NCBI GenBank assembly: GCA_009761415.1
Contig: QUOL01000004.1
Span: 1,364,001-1,428,000, forward strand
Length of the DNA stretch: 64,000 nt
Source of the DNA: Sarcomyxa edulis
Lineage: Eukaryota > Basidiomycota > Agaricomycetes > Agaricales > Mycenaceae
Reading direction: 5' to 3'
Positions 36,880 through 47,520 of this stretch are shown here, in pieces. A program made the translations under genes and the position numbers. Under the pieces are notes generated by a model. The model ran no database searches, was not told where the DNA came from, and saw only the letters and a program-made list of their open reading frames with translations. Positions within the stretch are counted from its first letter, which is position 1. Each line of letters opens with the position of its first letter.

Positions 36880-36972
36880 GGCGGGCTTGCCTAATGGTTA
36901 AGGCGTCAGTTTCCGGTACTTAAACCAAGCCAGACTAGCTGGAGATTCTGGGTTCGAGTCCCAGGTTCGTCG
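36880..36972 (+). tRNA. tRNA-Arg(CCG) with 20-nt intron
   Basis: Cloverleaf seen by hand. The acceptor strand GGCGGGC (36880-36886) pairs with GTTCGTC (36965-36971) using three G-U pairs, discriminator G 36972. D arm GCC/GGC. Anticodon stem TCAGT/GCTGG. Anticodon CCG at 36913-36915 after TT. T arm CTGGG/CCCAG with loop TTCGAGT. An intron (36917-36936) sits one base after the anticodon, the canonical place. The B box GGTTCGAGTCC is perfect and the A box TTGCCTAATGG good. Reads CGG codons. Confidence 0.85.
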
Positions 36973-36977
36973 TTTTT
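36973..36977 (+). terminator. RNA polymerase III T-run
   Basis: Five T directly after the discriminator base of tRNA-Arg. Confidence 0.8.
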
Positions 36978-37028
36978 GTTTCGTTCTCTTTGCTGGGAAA
37001 GAGTGGTAGAGGGAGGCTGGAGCGAGGG

Positions 37029-37094
37029 GGATAAGAAACACAGGTGGAAACGCAGGTGGAAACGCAGGTGGAAACGCAGGGGTTTTTCTTATCC
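37029..37094. repeat. 10-bp inverted repeat enclosing 12-bp tandem repeats
   Basis: Perfect arms GGATAAGAAA (37029-37038) and TTTCTTATCC (37085-37094) flank about 3.3 copies of CAGGTGGAAACG (37041-37080). It lies 57 bp downstream of the tRNA gene. Confidence 0.85.
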
Positions 37095-37104
37095 GTGCAC
37101 AGAA

Positions 37105-37136
37105 TTGAGAGTTCTAGGTTTGATTCCCCACGTCGT
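37105..37136 (+). pseudogene. Relic of a tRNA 3' half
   Basis: The sequence around GAGTTCTAGGTTTGATTCCCC resembles the 3' half of the tRNA-Arg at 36940-36972 (T arm and part of the acceptor). It has substitutions in the T loop and no matching 5' half. Confidence 0.4.
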
Positions 37137-37605
37137 ATCCTCGGGATGTTGATTTTGCCACCGGGTGGCACCACGAGCGTCACAATGTTTTCGTAGGAGG
37201 TTGTACTGTCGTATTTAGCAGCAGCGTCTCGGTTTCGGCAGCCCGGCTTCGTAATTGGCTCTCCCCGTACACTTTACTTGCACTCAGTTCGCACTTCAAT
37301 ATGAATGGTGTAATCTCGTTGGATTCTGTTCGTATATATCGGAATACGCGTCAAAGGTCGTACAAGTGGTATAAATATAATAAAGTAAGGATATAACGAA
37401 GGATTGGGCTTTTGGGCTATATGATACAGTAGGGCGATGTTCCTGCTCGACTCGGGATAGCACGATGAAAAAGGAGTGTGACATGTTGCGCGTTTTCGGG
37501 GATGTGGCGTAGTGGGGAGAGAAAGGCGGCGGTCGGGATAGAGGTTTGGCTGGTCGAAAATGGAAGGAATGTAGTCGCGAGGCGGAAGTCAACGAGGCGA
37601 TGGCT
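37137..37605. other. Intergenic
   Basis: No supported gene. Confidence 0.5.
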
Positions 37606-38170
37606 TTACACCTTCAAGATGGCCCAGACAGTTACACCAATCGCTCCTCCAAGGCATGCCAAGGCAATCAAAGCCCAAAGACATCTCCGTGCCCATTTAA
37701 GCTCTGCACTTCGCATCTTCGCGATGATAGCTTGACGCTCGGCTTCGGTTTTCTCTGGCAGCCACGCCTCAGACGGTGAGGTGGGAGGAGCGCGCAGAGG
37801 GGATACGAGGATGAAGGCACCCATGATCCAGAATAGTGGGAATACTAAATAAATGGCAAGACTTGAATTAGCGGAAATTCATTGAGAATGAAGAGGAAGG
37901 CGACGTACAAAACCCAAATTTGAAGAGATATTTAGCGAGCGTCTCAGGCTCGTCCTTGCGTGTATAGGGAGGAAGATCCTCAACGTATGGGGGAGGCACA
38001 TCTGAGATGCTACGGTCGTGACGACTCTCGTGTGTACGAGAGGAGGATAATGTGTATCCGAAGAAATCATCGATAGGGTCTGTGGTGTATACCGAAGGTG
38101 GCGAGCGCATGGTGTGTACTGTCACCGGTGCGGGAGCAGATACAATTTGGCTTTGAGTGGAGGGAGACAT
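37606..38170 (-). CDS. Small two-TM protein with PY motifs
   Basis: Two exons: 38170-37909 and 37844-37606, 166 aa. The N-terminal half is hydrophilic and contains DVPPPYVEDLPPYTRKDE: one PPxY and one LPxY motif, typical docking sites for Rsp5/NEDD4 ubiquitin ligases. Then come KYLFKFGFLFPLFWIMGAFI (TM1), a charged loop with LPEKTEAERQAIIAKMRSAE, and CLWALIALACLGGAIGVTVW (TM2) to the C-terminus. The layout fits a small Rsp5 adaptor or a trafficking cargo of the Golgi/endosome. That role is inferred only from motifs. I do not recognise a named family. Confidence 0.75.
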
Positions 38171-38743
38171 TTTGTATGATGAGTCGGTTAATGGGATGAT
38201 TTCAAGGTGGATGTGTTCGTTGGCTGCTGAGGCTGCGTGAGAGGGTGGAAGTATGAGGAGTTTGACGTCCAGACATCCTTTGAATTTATAGTGCGGGAGC
38301 CGTAGCCAATTCTCTCAGAAGATAGAAAAGCAATCGCGAACCACCTATCCATCGAAGTTACGGTGGTGCAAAGAAGCGACAATGGATTGGGGTGATGGGG
38401 GCTACACGGCCAATGATATCCAAATACTAGCAAAGCACCATTCATCTATCTAATTCGTGTCAATTCTGGAGGAAACCATATTGGCTAAACTTAGTAGGCA
38501 AGACCAAAGGTATTCAAGGAAATAAGCCAGGAGGAACGAAGAGGATTGGTGCTGCCAATCGTTTGTACGAGGAGCAAAAGTAAAATTACCAAGTTTGGGA
38601 AGTGGCTGATGTTTAGTCGCGATTGAAACTTTTTGAGTGTGACTTGTATCCAATCCACCTCGATATGTTGCACATTTGTAGCCGTCGCAATCGCTCGTCC
38701 TTCTTGTATTTTCCGGTATATAAGGCACGGATTCTCTGACAAA
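38171..38743. other. Divergent promoter region
   Basis: Between the two-TM gene (minus) and the next plus-strand gene. A TATATAAGG at 38717-38725 lies only about 20 nt before the chosen plus-strand ATG. Confidence 0.45.
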
Positions 38744-39628
38744 ATGGCTACCAATAACCCCTCCCTCCAATGGCTGTCACCTATCCCAAGTCGACTGACC
38801 GTAAATCTCTTCCCCGTGGACCCACCGCATTGCGTCCTCGTCTCTATGTCAGACCAGCGTCTGGGTCTCGACCTCATCTTAAACTCCCTTGCGCTCTTCC
38901 CAGACCCGTCATTCGGGAAGTGAGCATGTCGTCCATTCGAGCTTCATACCCAGAACTCGAAGGGGTTGACGAGGACTATGTCCGGAGGTACCTCCCTTCA
39001 ACTAGTGAACAGTACGCGTCTCTCTCTCCGTTATTTGAATTCGTGTGACTGACGATTTTTTGATAGACTTCTTAGTGCATTAGCTGGTGTGAAACCAGTA
39101 ATATCAGAGACTTCGGGTCGTCTACCCAAGGAAATCGAGATCATCGTCAACGATGCAGCCATAGTAGATTGTCCTACGCACATGCTGGCCGTCTACTCCC
39201 CCAATCAGACTCCTGGTGAAGGATGCAGGATGATCCTTCATCCGACCCACCACGTCGTACTTTCCCTCAATTGCTCGAGCCTATCTCCCCTTCAGTCATC
39301 CCCACCTGTCATCACCGCAAATTCTACGACCACCATCCCCGTTCTTCCTCTCAAGCTCCCTTTCCCCGCATTATTTGCTCCCATTCATCAATATCTCTAC
39401 ACCAAAGATGCGCGAGCACTTCGCACGTTCCTTCTGCCTCCGAATCATAGATCGTTCAATATCGTGCAGTTGACGCGCCAAGGGATAATTGCAGTTGGAA
39501 TCTGGACAAACGCTTGCGCCTTGGGAATAGTAGATGAACAGCTCTACGTTACTATCGAGAATGCGTTGGAGCAGCTGGGAAAAGCTGCAGCAGGACTTGG
39601 ACAGCCTCGACGCATTCCAAGCGCATGA
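38744..39628 (+). CDS. Hypothetical protein
   Basis: Two exons: 38744-38919 and 39067-39628, 245 aa. The intron is 147 nt (GTGAGC...GATAG), longer than its neighbours. It contains an open, protein-like stretch (around EGVDEDYVRRYLPSTSEQ) that cannot be joined in frame from the exon 1 donor. It may therefore be part of an alternative transcript. The protein begins MATNNPSLQWLSPIPSRL. A hydrophobic core follows (LPLKLPFPALFAPIHQYLYT, about residues 155-175), then RTFLLPPNH. No catalytic motif, signal peptide or transmembrane helix. I do not recognise the family. Confidence 0.6.
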
Positions 39629-40089
39629 ATAATGCCTCTACCATGACTATTGTATGATTATGCTCTTCGTCTCTCTCCCTCTATGTGTGTATGGCTATGC
39701 AATTCCTCCTTTACTTATTTCTAGTTTTTATTCAGTCTATCACACTACTGTCAAATCATAGCTAGTACTCCATATGTATATTACGACCAAATCACGACTT
39801 GTTTTTCTTCGATTCATGGGTCCAGCTCCCGAGTGAACTCTCCCTCAAGCTCGTACTCTCTCACACTCATGATCAAGTTGTACTTATAGGTCATTCGAGG
39901 TCCACGTATCCCATCGGCACGACATGCTGACCATCATGAGACAGGCGCTTCCGCATAGTATCCGTCATTGCTGAATCATTTCCAAGTTTCTAGGTCTGAT
40001 CTTTTGACATCATGGACCAGCGGCTCTCCTACTTCAGAAAGCGACCAGCTAGGAGGCCCGACTACATCTTTGCTTGAACAATCTACACG
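39629..40089. other. Intergenic
   Basis: No gene supported. Confidence 0.5.
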
Positions 40090-41367
40090 ATGTCTTTAGC
40101 CAAAACCATGCGCGCAGTAATCTGCCCCAACGTCCCCATCCCACCCTCCAAACTAGTCTACTCAACATCCACTCCGATCCCATCACCAAGATCTGGACAC
40201 GTTCTTATTCGTGTACATGCATTCGGGTAGGTCTTTGACTACTATACTCGTGAAGAACCCGATAGATTGACGCACGTATGTCTAGTTTGAACAGGTCCGA
40301 ATTGTTTACTCGACAAGGCCATTCACCTGGCATTGTGTTCCCTCGAATTCTTGGTATCGAGTGCGTTGGGACAGTGAAGGACGCAGGTGGAGGTGGTTGG
40401 AAGCAAGGGGATGTGGTTGCTGCCATTATGGGTGGCATGGGTCGTCAATTCGATGGTATGTAAACGCATTTCCCGAGCCGGAAGGGTATTTCACTGACTA
40501 TGTTCAGGTGGATATGCCGAATATACTCTCGTTCCTCACAGCTGTGTATCCCCGCCCGTCAAGATTCCAGAGGGGATGACCTGGGCCGAATTTGGTGCTA
40601 TCCCAGAAACTTTCTTGACCGGTGCGTGTTATTGATGCAACGATGCAACTCAGCTGACGGTGCCGATGCTCTTATCATCTAGCCTGGGGAACCCTAGAAC
40701 AATCCCTCCGACTCAAACCAGATGACACCCTTCTGATCCGTGGGGGAACAACCAGTGTTGGGCTAGCGGCCGCTTCACTTGCCAAATCCTCCCTGTTCAA
40801 CTGCTCCAAAGTCATATCTACTACTCGTTCCGAGAAGAAGGCCCTCACCGTCAGAACCGCCGGTGCATCAGACGTCATCATCGACTCCGGGTCTGTTAAG
40901 GAGCAGGTGATGCGTCTCACCGACGGGAAGGGAGCGACGAAGTGCATCGAACTTGTCGGAGGAACAACTTTGACCGATTCGTGCACTAGTCTGGCTCCGG
41001 ATGGAGTGATCTCCATGGTCGGTTGCGTTTCCGGTGAATGGACTTGCAAGGACTTCGATTGGATGACGGCGCTTGCTCCTTCAAAGGTAAATTTCCTTGC
41101 CGTGTCTCATGCGGGACTGTGTTGCTGACTTCGTCCTCCAAGCACCTGACTGCATTTGGCTCGAACGTCATAGACATGGCTACAGTGCCGTTCCAACAAA
41201 TCGTCGACGCAGTCGGTCGGGGAGAAATCAAGTCTGCCCTTGATAAAGTCTTCAAGATGGAGGATGCGGGAGAGGCCCATGCTTATATGGAAGCGAATAG
41301 TGCTGCAGGGAAGATTGTCTGCGTCGTCGATCAAGACTCGAGACCGTATGTGATTCATGCTGTGTAA
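40090..41367 (+). CDS. Zinc-independent quinone oxidoreductase-like MDR enzyme
   Basis: Five exons: 40090-40226, 40286-40455, 40508-40621, 40683-41086, 41143-41367; 349 aa. Medium-chain dehydrogenase/reductase of the QOR/zeta-crystallin side. It has an N-terminal GroES-like fold with GIECVGTVKDAG and GDVVAAIMGGMGRQFDGGYAEY, PEGMTWAEFGAIPETFLTAW before the cofactor domain, and a nucleotide-binding region LLIRGGTTSVGLAAASLAKS. The Cys/His ligands and structural cysteine lobe of zinc alcohol dehydrogenases are absent. Likely uses NADPH to reduce quinones or enones. The nucleotide motif is GGTTSVG rather than the commoner AAAGGVG, which is normal for this subgroup. Substrate unknown. Confidence 0.88.
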
Positions 41368-41463
41368 AATCAACGTTTAGGTACAACCAAATCGAGAAAG
41401 GGTCTGCTTGAAGTTAGGTAGATAGCTCCTCGGAGAAAACAGAGGTATGTAGTCTACCCATCT

Positions 41464-42876
41464 TTATTCGGATCCTTCGTAGATACTTGAATGCATTGCG
41501 ATCGTACTCATAGCAGGTCGATCTGAGGGTTTCAGAGACCAGCAGGACAGGAGTATTCTCTTGAAGCCAGCCGCCTCCTTGATATCATCTACATCCTCGA
41601 CGGTCGCAGGGCCTAAACCCCCCATAATGTCCTGAATGACGGTCCAGTCATACCGCCTGTCTGCATACGGGAGTTTCCCGGTCAGAAGCTGATGAGTGAA
41701 ATTAAGTCGAGCAGATATACACGAAAACAAACGACATGATCACACGTACTTCATATGCTGTACATCCGAATGACCATACATCCGACTCCGGTGTCAGAAC
41801 AGGAACCTCGTCAGATTGGAATGCAGGCTTGATGAGTTCCGGCGCTTGCCAACGTAAGGACCCTACAAGATTATTGGTGGTCATTCCAGAGGGTGCAATC
41901 TCCTCCATGATTTTTGCGAGACCGAAGTCGCTGAGGACGGCGTCTCCGTTGTCTGTGATTAGAACATTGTTCTACCAGATAACCGATAAGTATCAAGGTC
42001 AGACCGCGGTATACCTAGATATGTCATGATATCTTACGCCCTTCAAGTCCCCGTGCACAATGGGAGGTTCCAGAGAATGTAGATAACTGAGACCATCGGC
42101 AACTTGTATAATCTGTATAAACAAAGTCGAAGGGTCAACCGACGATGAGAAGTTTGAGTATGTTTGCCTCACCAGCTCGAGCTTGTCAGCGTCTGGATGA
42201 GAACGTAGATAATCTGGTGCGACTCCATTTTTGTACCACTGCATCACGATCGCAGGTCTTCTGTTTATCTGATACGTTACACCGTAGAAGTGTGCGATAT
42301 TGAGATGCTCCAAACGAGCCCATACCCTGACTTCTCGCAGAAGACGCTGTGTTCATGTTAAAGTCATGCATAATCGACATCAACGGGGAAACTAGTACAC
42401 TCACTTTTCTTGCTTTCTCCTCGTCGTATATGTTTGCAGTCAAAGCACGTAAGAGCTTGATGGCAACCTGATTCGTGCATGTTAGGGATCTCGATATTGC
42501 ACTATGGACGAACGGTGCTTACTTTTGTCACTCCAGAAACTTGATTCCATGTTCCGGTATAGATATCAGAGAACCCGCCATGAGCGACGACATGTGGAGG
42601 ATCTAGTTGGATGTGACTGGTAGTGAAGTCTCGAACGTTGGGCGATAGAGGACTCTCGATAGAGTCCTTACGTACAACGACGGGAACGATGTGTTGCATA
42701 GGCAGTAAGTCAGTTGGAAGGTACGTTGTGAGATTCTCTAAGTGGTCATACGGAGAGTCTGATTGTACAGGATCAGTGCGACCGATTGAAGGGATGACAT
42801 GGCCTGCGTCTGACACGGAATTCCGGTACGACCGAAGAGTCCTAGCGGTGTACCTAGGGCGAGAATGATCAAGCAT
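41464..42876 (-). CDS. TKL-type protein kinase
   Basis: Six exons: 42876-42523, 42467-42405, 42346-42173, 42112-42038, 41971-41750, 41688-41464; 370 aa. An N-terminal 85 residues precede the kinase domain, which begins VVAHGGFSDIYTGTW (Gly loop). All hallmarks are present: VAIK, the catalytic loop HGDLKGNNVL, DFGLAK, the activation segment GSLRWQAPE and DVWSFGCTAYELLTGKLPY. The domain ends CWSLKPSDRPAM. HGDLKGNNVL plus LRWQAPE is the pattern of the large tyrosine-kinase-like family expanded in agaricomycetes. Ser/Thr activity is expected. The start is the first ATG in the first exon I can support; an extra upstream exon is possible. Confidence 0.88.
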
Positions 42877-43846
42877 TGTAATAAACAAGGCTGACTCGGA
42901 GCTGGTGTGAGTTGACTACGGCGACGAGGAAATATGGGTCGCTTAAGCGCCGCTGATAAGTGAAAATCAACGGCTGTTAGCGCTGACTGTGGATGTCCTG
43001 TGATGCGTCGATGATGCGTGAATGCGTTTTCAAACCTGACGGATCGAAGAGCGTGTATGGGGCCGTGCCTCTGCTGCCTATCCACTGTCTAGATGGAGCG
43101 AGCTTCAAGCTCCAGCGCGAGCTCTATTGCCATTGGACACTTTCTCGAACTTCGCACGCTTCGGGGGCGTCGTGGCGTCTGCGGCCGCACCGGTCGCCAT
43201 TTGGAGTCGTATAGATGAAGGTTGGGGCACTTGGAGCCCACTTGAGCAGACGCTCCAATTCGTAGCATATTCCATGCTCCACAGAAGCAGGACTACAAGC
43301 GGCTTCAGGAATTATTGGAGGTAGAAAACGGCGTAGATGTGACCACTAGTACTGAGATCAACCTGAGCACTTTCTCAAGTGATAAGTACTTGGAGGGGAG
43401 ATGTTCATACGACGTACCTCCTAGCAGGCAGTCTCTACTCTCTGACTAGTAGAAGTTGTCTTCGTGTCGGAGTTCAGCATCCGTTGAACACCCAGGTCGG
43501 AGTGGAAGAGCATTTTGAGTTAGTTTCGAGCACACATTAATGTACTATGCGCAGCAAGAAAGAGTAATTCCCCATGTCAGTAAGATCGTCAGAGGAAAAG
43601 AGGAATAGAAAACGATAGCCTCTTTGAGTCTGATTTGCAATCCACGCGTTTGACGTCACGACGCGACTTTGTCCCAAGTATTAAGAACATTATTTAAAGC
43701 CAGTGATATAATATTTGTACAGTGCTTTGCAATGGTGATGAGTCTGGAAGTATTACAGAAGACATACAAAAAAAAGTGATGGATTTTACAATGACTGCAA
43801 AGAGAAACGAGATCAATTATCCATGAATGTCGTATCGTGAGCTGCT
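42877..43846. other. Intergenic
   Basis: 5' side of the kinase gene and 3' flank of phosphoketolase. Frames of 60-115 codons exist on both strands, without family resemblance. Confidence 0.45.
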
Positions 43847-46800
43847 CAGAATGTGGGCGTCGCGAAGGTATCATCATGATCTGAGCCAGCGGACGCGTCG
43901 AAATCAGTATGAAAGTTTCAGAGGAGGAAAGACGGCGCGCACCTTTTCCGTTCTCGTAAATATAATCTTTTTCCTTCTGTGCGAGGTGTTTGATGTAGCT
44001 CTCTAGTTTATGAGCATCCACGGCAACCCTTGAATTATGATGTGCGCCACCGCGAATGGCAATAGCAGCAATGTCGTAGCGGGAAGTGTGATTACAGAGC
44101 ATCATCTGATCGAGATCATGCGATATGAGCACACATCGTTCTGAGGCGATAGTGATAGAAAGCTTACGTCAAATGGAGAAGTAGTGGTACCCTCTTCGCG
44201 ATAGCTAGAAGATGAAAAGTCTCAGGTCATGAGTCAGAATGGAGACATGTATCACTCACCCTTCGATAGATACCCTGTCCATACAAGGTCTCCCAAACAA
44301 TAATCCCTTCAACTCGATAGGATACCCGTGGTAGTTGAAGTGGATGGGTTTGTCAGGCGTGAACAGGTTATCAAAGGCCTCATTACTAAGAGCATGAGGA
44401 TGAGTCCCGCTAGTGCTGAGAATCATCAAGTCGGTCACATTGACGACACGGACACGAAGCTCGGGGCAGAGTTTGCGAAGAAGAGCTGCTGCTGCGATGA
44501 CCTCGAAGGTGACTTCTACACCGATACCAACCAGGACACTATAAGACAGATATCTGTGAGCTAATGTGTGGTATAAACACGAGCAAACTCACACATCTGG
44601 AGAAACACCGTCGTCGACACTGGCGAATTTCCAGATCGAGGCACCAGCGATACAATGCTACAGACGACAAAGTAAATATCCATATTGGCTTCGAGTTATG
44701 AAACATCACTCACTTGATCCGCCTCCTCGGGAGATAACCAAACAGGCGTAGGCTGCTTACTCCCTACCATCAAGTTCACATAGTTCTTGGCTCTCAGACA
44801 GTGCGAGACTGTCGACAGGAAGCAGTTCGCATCGGGAGGTAGATATACACGAGCAGAGATGGCCTTAAGGTTTAGAACAGCTCCGATGAACGAAGGATTC
44901 TGATGCGAGAATCTGTACAACGATATCAGATAACATGGTCCAATTGACCGAATACGCGTGTACGCACCCATTATGTTCCTGACGTGCCCAAGTTGACGTC
45001 TCAAGATAATTGAGAGATCCAATAGGCTCCCTCCAGGGCGTTTCGACAGACTAGATAGATCATGAGTAAATAGCAGACAACAATAGATGAGAAACATCAC
45101 CATCTTGGTGAACTTGCTGTATTGCACCATCATCGTGTGCACGATTCCAAGGAAGGCCTCGTAACTCGGGAACAGACCAGTACGCCCAGTGAGAGTGTAT
45201 CCTTGCAGCATACCTTGACAGGTGTGCTCCGATAGGATTTCGACAACACGTCCGCCTTTAGCACGGGACGCGATATCCCACTGGAAGTTCCTGCTTGACT
45301 CGTCCAGAACAGCGTCTAGTTTGTTGGAAACAAGTTCGTCTGGCGAGAAGATTCGGAATGTAGTTGGGTTCCTATAAGCCAAGTATTAGTCACGATGTAT
45401 GCGTGTCGCTGGAAGGAAAACGTACTCTTTGACAACAGCCTTCAAGAATCTGCCGACTGCCTTCATACAACTCTCCTGCTCGCCCTTCTTGGCACATAGA
45501 TCCATCCAGTCAGGTGTCTTCAAAGGCACATACGAATCGTAGCTCTCCTTCCTCATTCCAAGTTTCTTCTCCGTGACCTCAGGCACGATGCTAAGCACTT
45601 CCTTGACAGGAGAGCCATTCTTGTCGAATAGTTCGCTTGGCTTGTAGCTCTCCAACCAGGTCTGGAGAGCCGCCAATTCCTCATCCGAAGTCTTAGCGCC
45701 TGGAAGAGGGACTTGATGTGAATGGAAGGACCCTTCGATCAACTCGCCGTGAAAGGATTTAGGACCTGACCATCCCTTGGGAGTACGGAGGATAAGTACA
45801 GGCCAGCGAGGCTTGACGATTGGATTGCCAGTTCGAGCAGCGGTTTGGATCTTCTTGATTTCGGCGAGAGCCCATTCCATACTGGCAGCTAGATCGTTAT
45901 CGATGTTATCGAGTTCTTCGACGATGCGAACTTGATATCCGTAGCCACTGATGAGGAAGTTGTAAATTACGAGGCGAATCGAGATACAAAGAAGAGTACG
46001 CGTACGTGAAGAGGGCGGTTATTTCTTTATCATCCATGGTTCCGTAGATAGTACGTTCGGAAATTTTGAAGCCATTAACGTGCACTATAGGAAGGACAGC
46101 TCCTGATTCAGCAGGATCAATGTATTTGAATCCGTGCCATGCGCTGTCCATGGAATCAAGGTGTAAGCATCGACATGCTATTATATACTGGAAGAACGTA
46201 CGTAGCTGTAGGTCCTGTTTCTGCTTCACCATCTCCGACAACGCAAGCTACTACAAGGTCTGGGTTGTCCATGACAGCACCGAAGGAGACACTGAGGGCG
46301 TAACCGAGTTCACCTCCTTCGTGTATAGCTCCAGGAGTAGCAGCGTTGATATGACTGCAGCATACCAATTATTAGTGAGAGAGGTATTGAATACTGACGC
46401 ATGAAAAAAGACCTGGGGAATCCTCCTGGAGCACTGAACCTCGAAATAAGCTTGGTGAGACCCGTGCGTTCACGTGTATATTCTGGCATGAAGCTTCCGA
46501 GGGAATCTTCAAGCCAAAGGCAAGATAGGATGGCAGGTGCACCATGGCCTGTCGCAGGACGTCAGATAGGGGGGAAAAAGGAGAATTCGCAAGATGGTTA
46601 TACCTGGGCCTACAACATATAGGGCGTCCAAGCCAGTCTTGCGAATGATTCGGTTGAGATGTGCGTAAACCATTACTAGACCCGGGCATGTACCCCAGTG
46701 TCCTAGTAGACGCGGTTTGATATTATCGTGGGTGATCTTCTTCTCGATTAAAACATCGTCGTTGAGGAAAATCATAGCTTGAAAGAAGGTTGTTCGTCAG

Positions 46801-47008
46801 TTAGACTTGAGACCAAAAAGGCTGACAGAAGGTTGCGCGTACCTGCAGCAATATAGTCTGCGGCCCTTCGGAACATCTTGACAGCCTTGAGCTCATCGCT
46901 ACTGAGAAAATTCTTGGTGTTCAGCTTGACGCTGAAGTCGAGCATCGACTCCGGGATGAGAGAAGGGTCGGCAGGAGGATTTGGCTGGAAGATTTCTTGT
47001 CCAGGCAT
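43847..47008 (-). CDS. XFP1: Phosphoketolase (xylulose-5-P/fructose-6-P)
   Basis: Thiamine diphosphate enzyme cleaving xylulose 5-phosphate (and often fructose 6-phosphate) with phosphate to acetyl phosphate plus an aldose phosphate. Fourteen exons: 47008-46843, 46777-46604, 46548-46413, 46354-46202, 46143-46006, 45947-45426, 45371-45101, 45050-44968, 44912-44714, 44657-44593, 44538-44260, 44204-44168, 44105-43943, 43881-43847; 806 aa, full length for the family. Recognisable blocks are [55 protein letters not shown], the ThDP/Mg site [47 protein letters not shown] and [16 protein letters not shown]. Acetate kinase lies head-to-head on the right and would use its product. A chromovirus now sits 155 bp upstream of the start. 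Confidence 0.96.
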
Positions 47009-47162
47009 GATGAGAAGTGAACTCTTGCGTTAAGCTTTGAGAGAATAGATGAGGGTGAATGACGAGGATAATGACTCCTATGATGAAGGTCCTTTATATA
47101 GGAAAAAGGAGAATCAAAGAACGCATCCAGAACCGAAAGACGAACATCAGGCCAGTTATCTC

Positions 47163-47167
47163 ATTCC
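47163..47167. repeat. Target site duplication ATTCC (left copy)
   Basis: ATTCC immediately outside the left LTR, matching 53621-53625. Confidence 0.95.
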
Positions 47168-47471
47168 TGTAACGGGCAAGGTTAAGCCCGAGATTTTAAG
47201 AGGGAAGTTCAAAGGAAAGAGAGAGTTTTGAGACTTGAATGCCAGCTACTGGCGTTGATTCGACAAGGAGAAACGGAGGAGTACGGAGAGCGAGTAAAGG
47301 GCACCGGCGAGCCGGGTATGTAAGTATCCGAATAACCGGTACGAGTGTCCGTATATCTAAGTACGAGCAACGCGTAGATAAGGGTCCGTGGATATGGATA
47401 AAAGGCAGTGATATAAGAGTCCGTGAGCTAGGTAAGAGTCCGTGTAATGGGATAATACCTTGACCATTACA
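47168..47471 (-). repeat. 3' LTR (left)
   Basis: 304 bp, TG...CA ends in element sense. Its predicted transcript start (about 47264) points toward the phosphoketolase gene on the same strand. Confidence 0.95.
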
Positions 47472-47484
47472 TCATCCCCCTTCT
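47472..47484 (-). other. Polypurine tract
   Basis: AGAAGGGGGATGA in element sense directly abuts the 3' LTR, the expected primer site for plus-strand DNA synthesis. Confidence 0.8.
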
Positions 47485-47520
47485 AGGGTGAACGAAGTGA
47501 ACGATCGGCAGAAAAAAAAA

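Noticed and set aside
47239..47463. 74-codon frame repeated exactly at 53388-53612
   Set aside because: It lies wholly in the LTRs and is antisense to element transcription. Duplication is explained by the LTRs.
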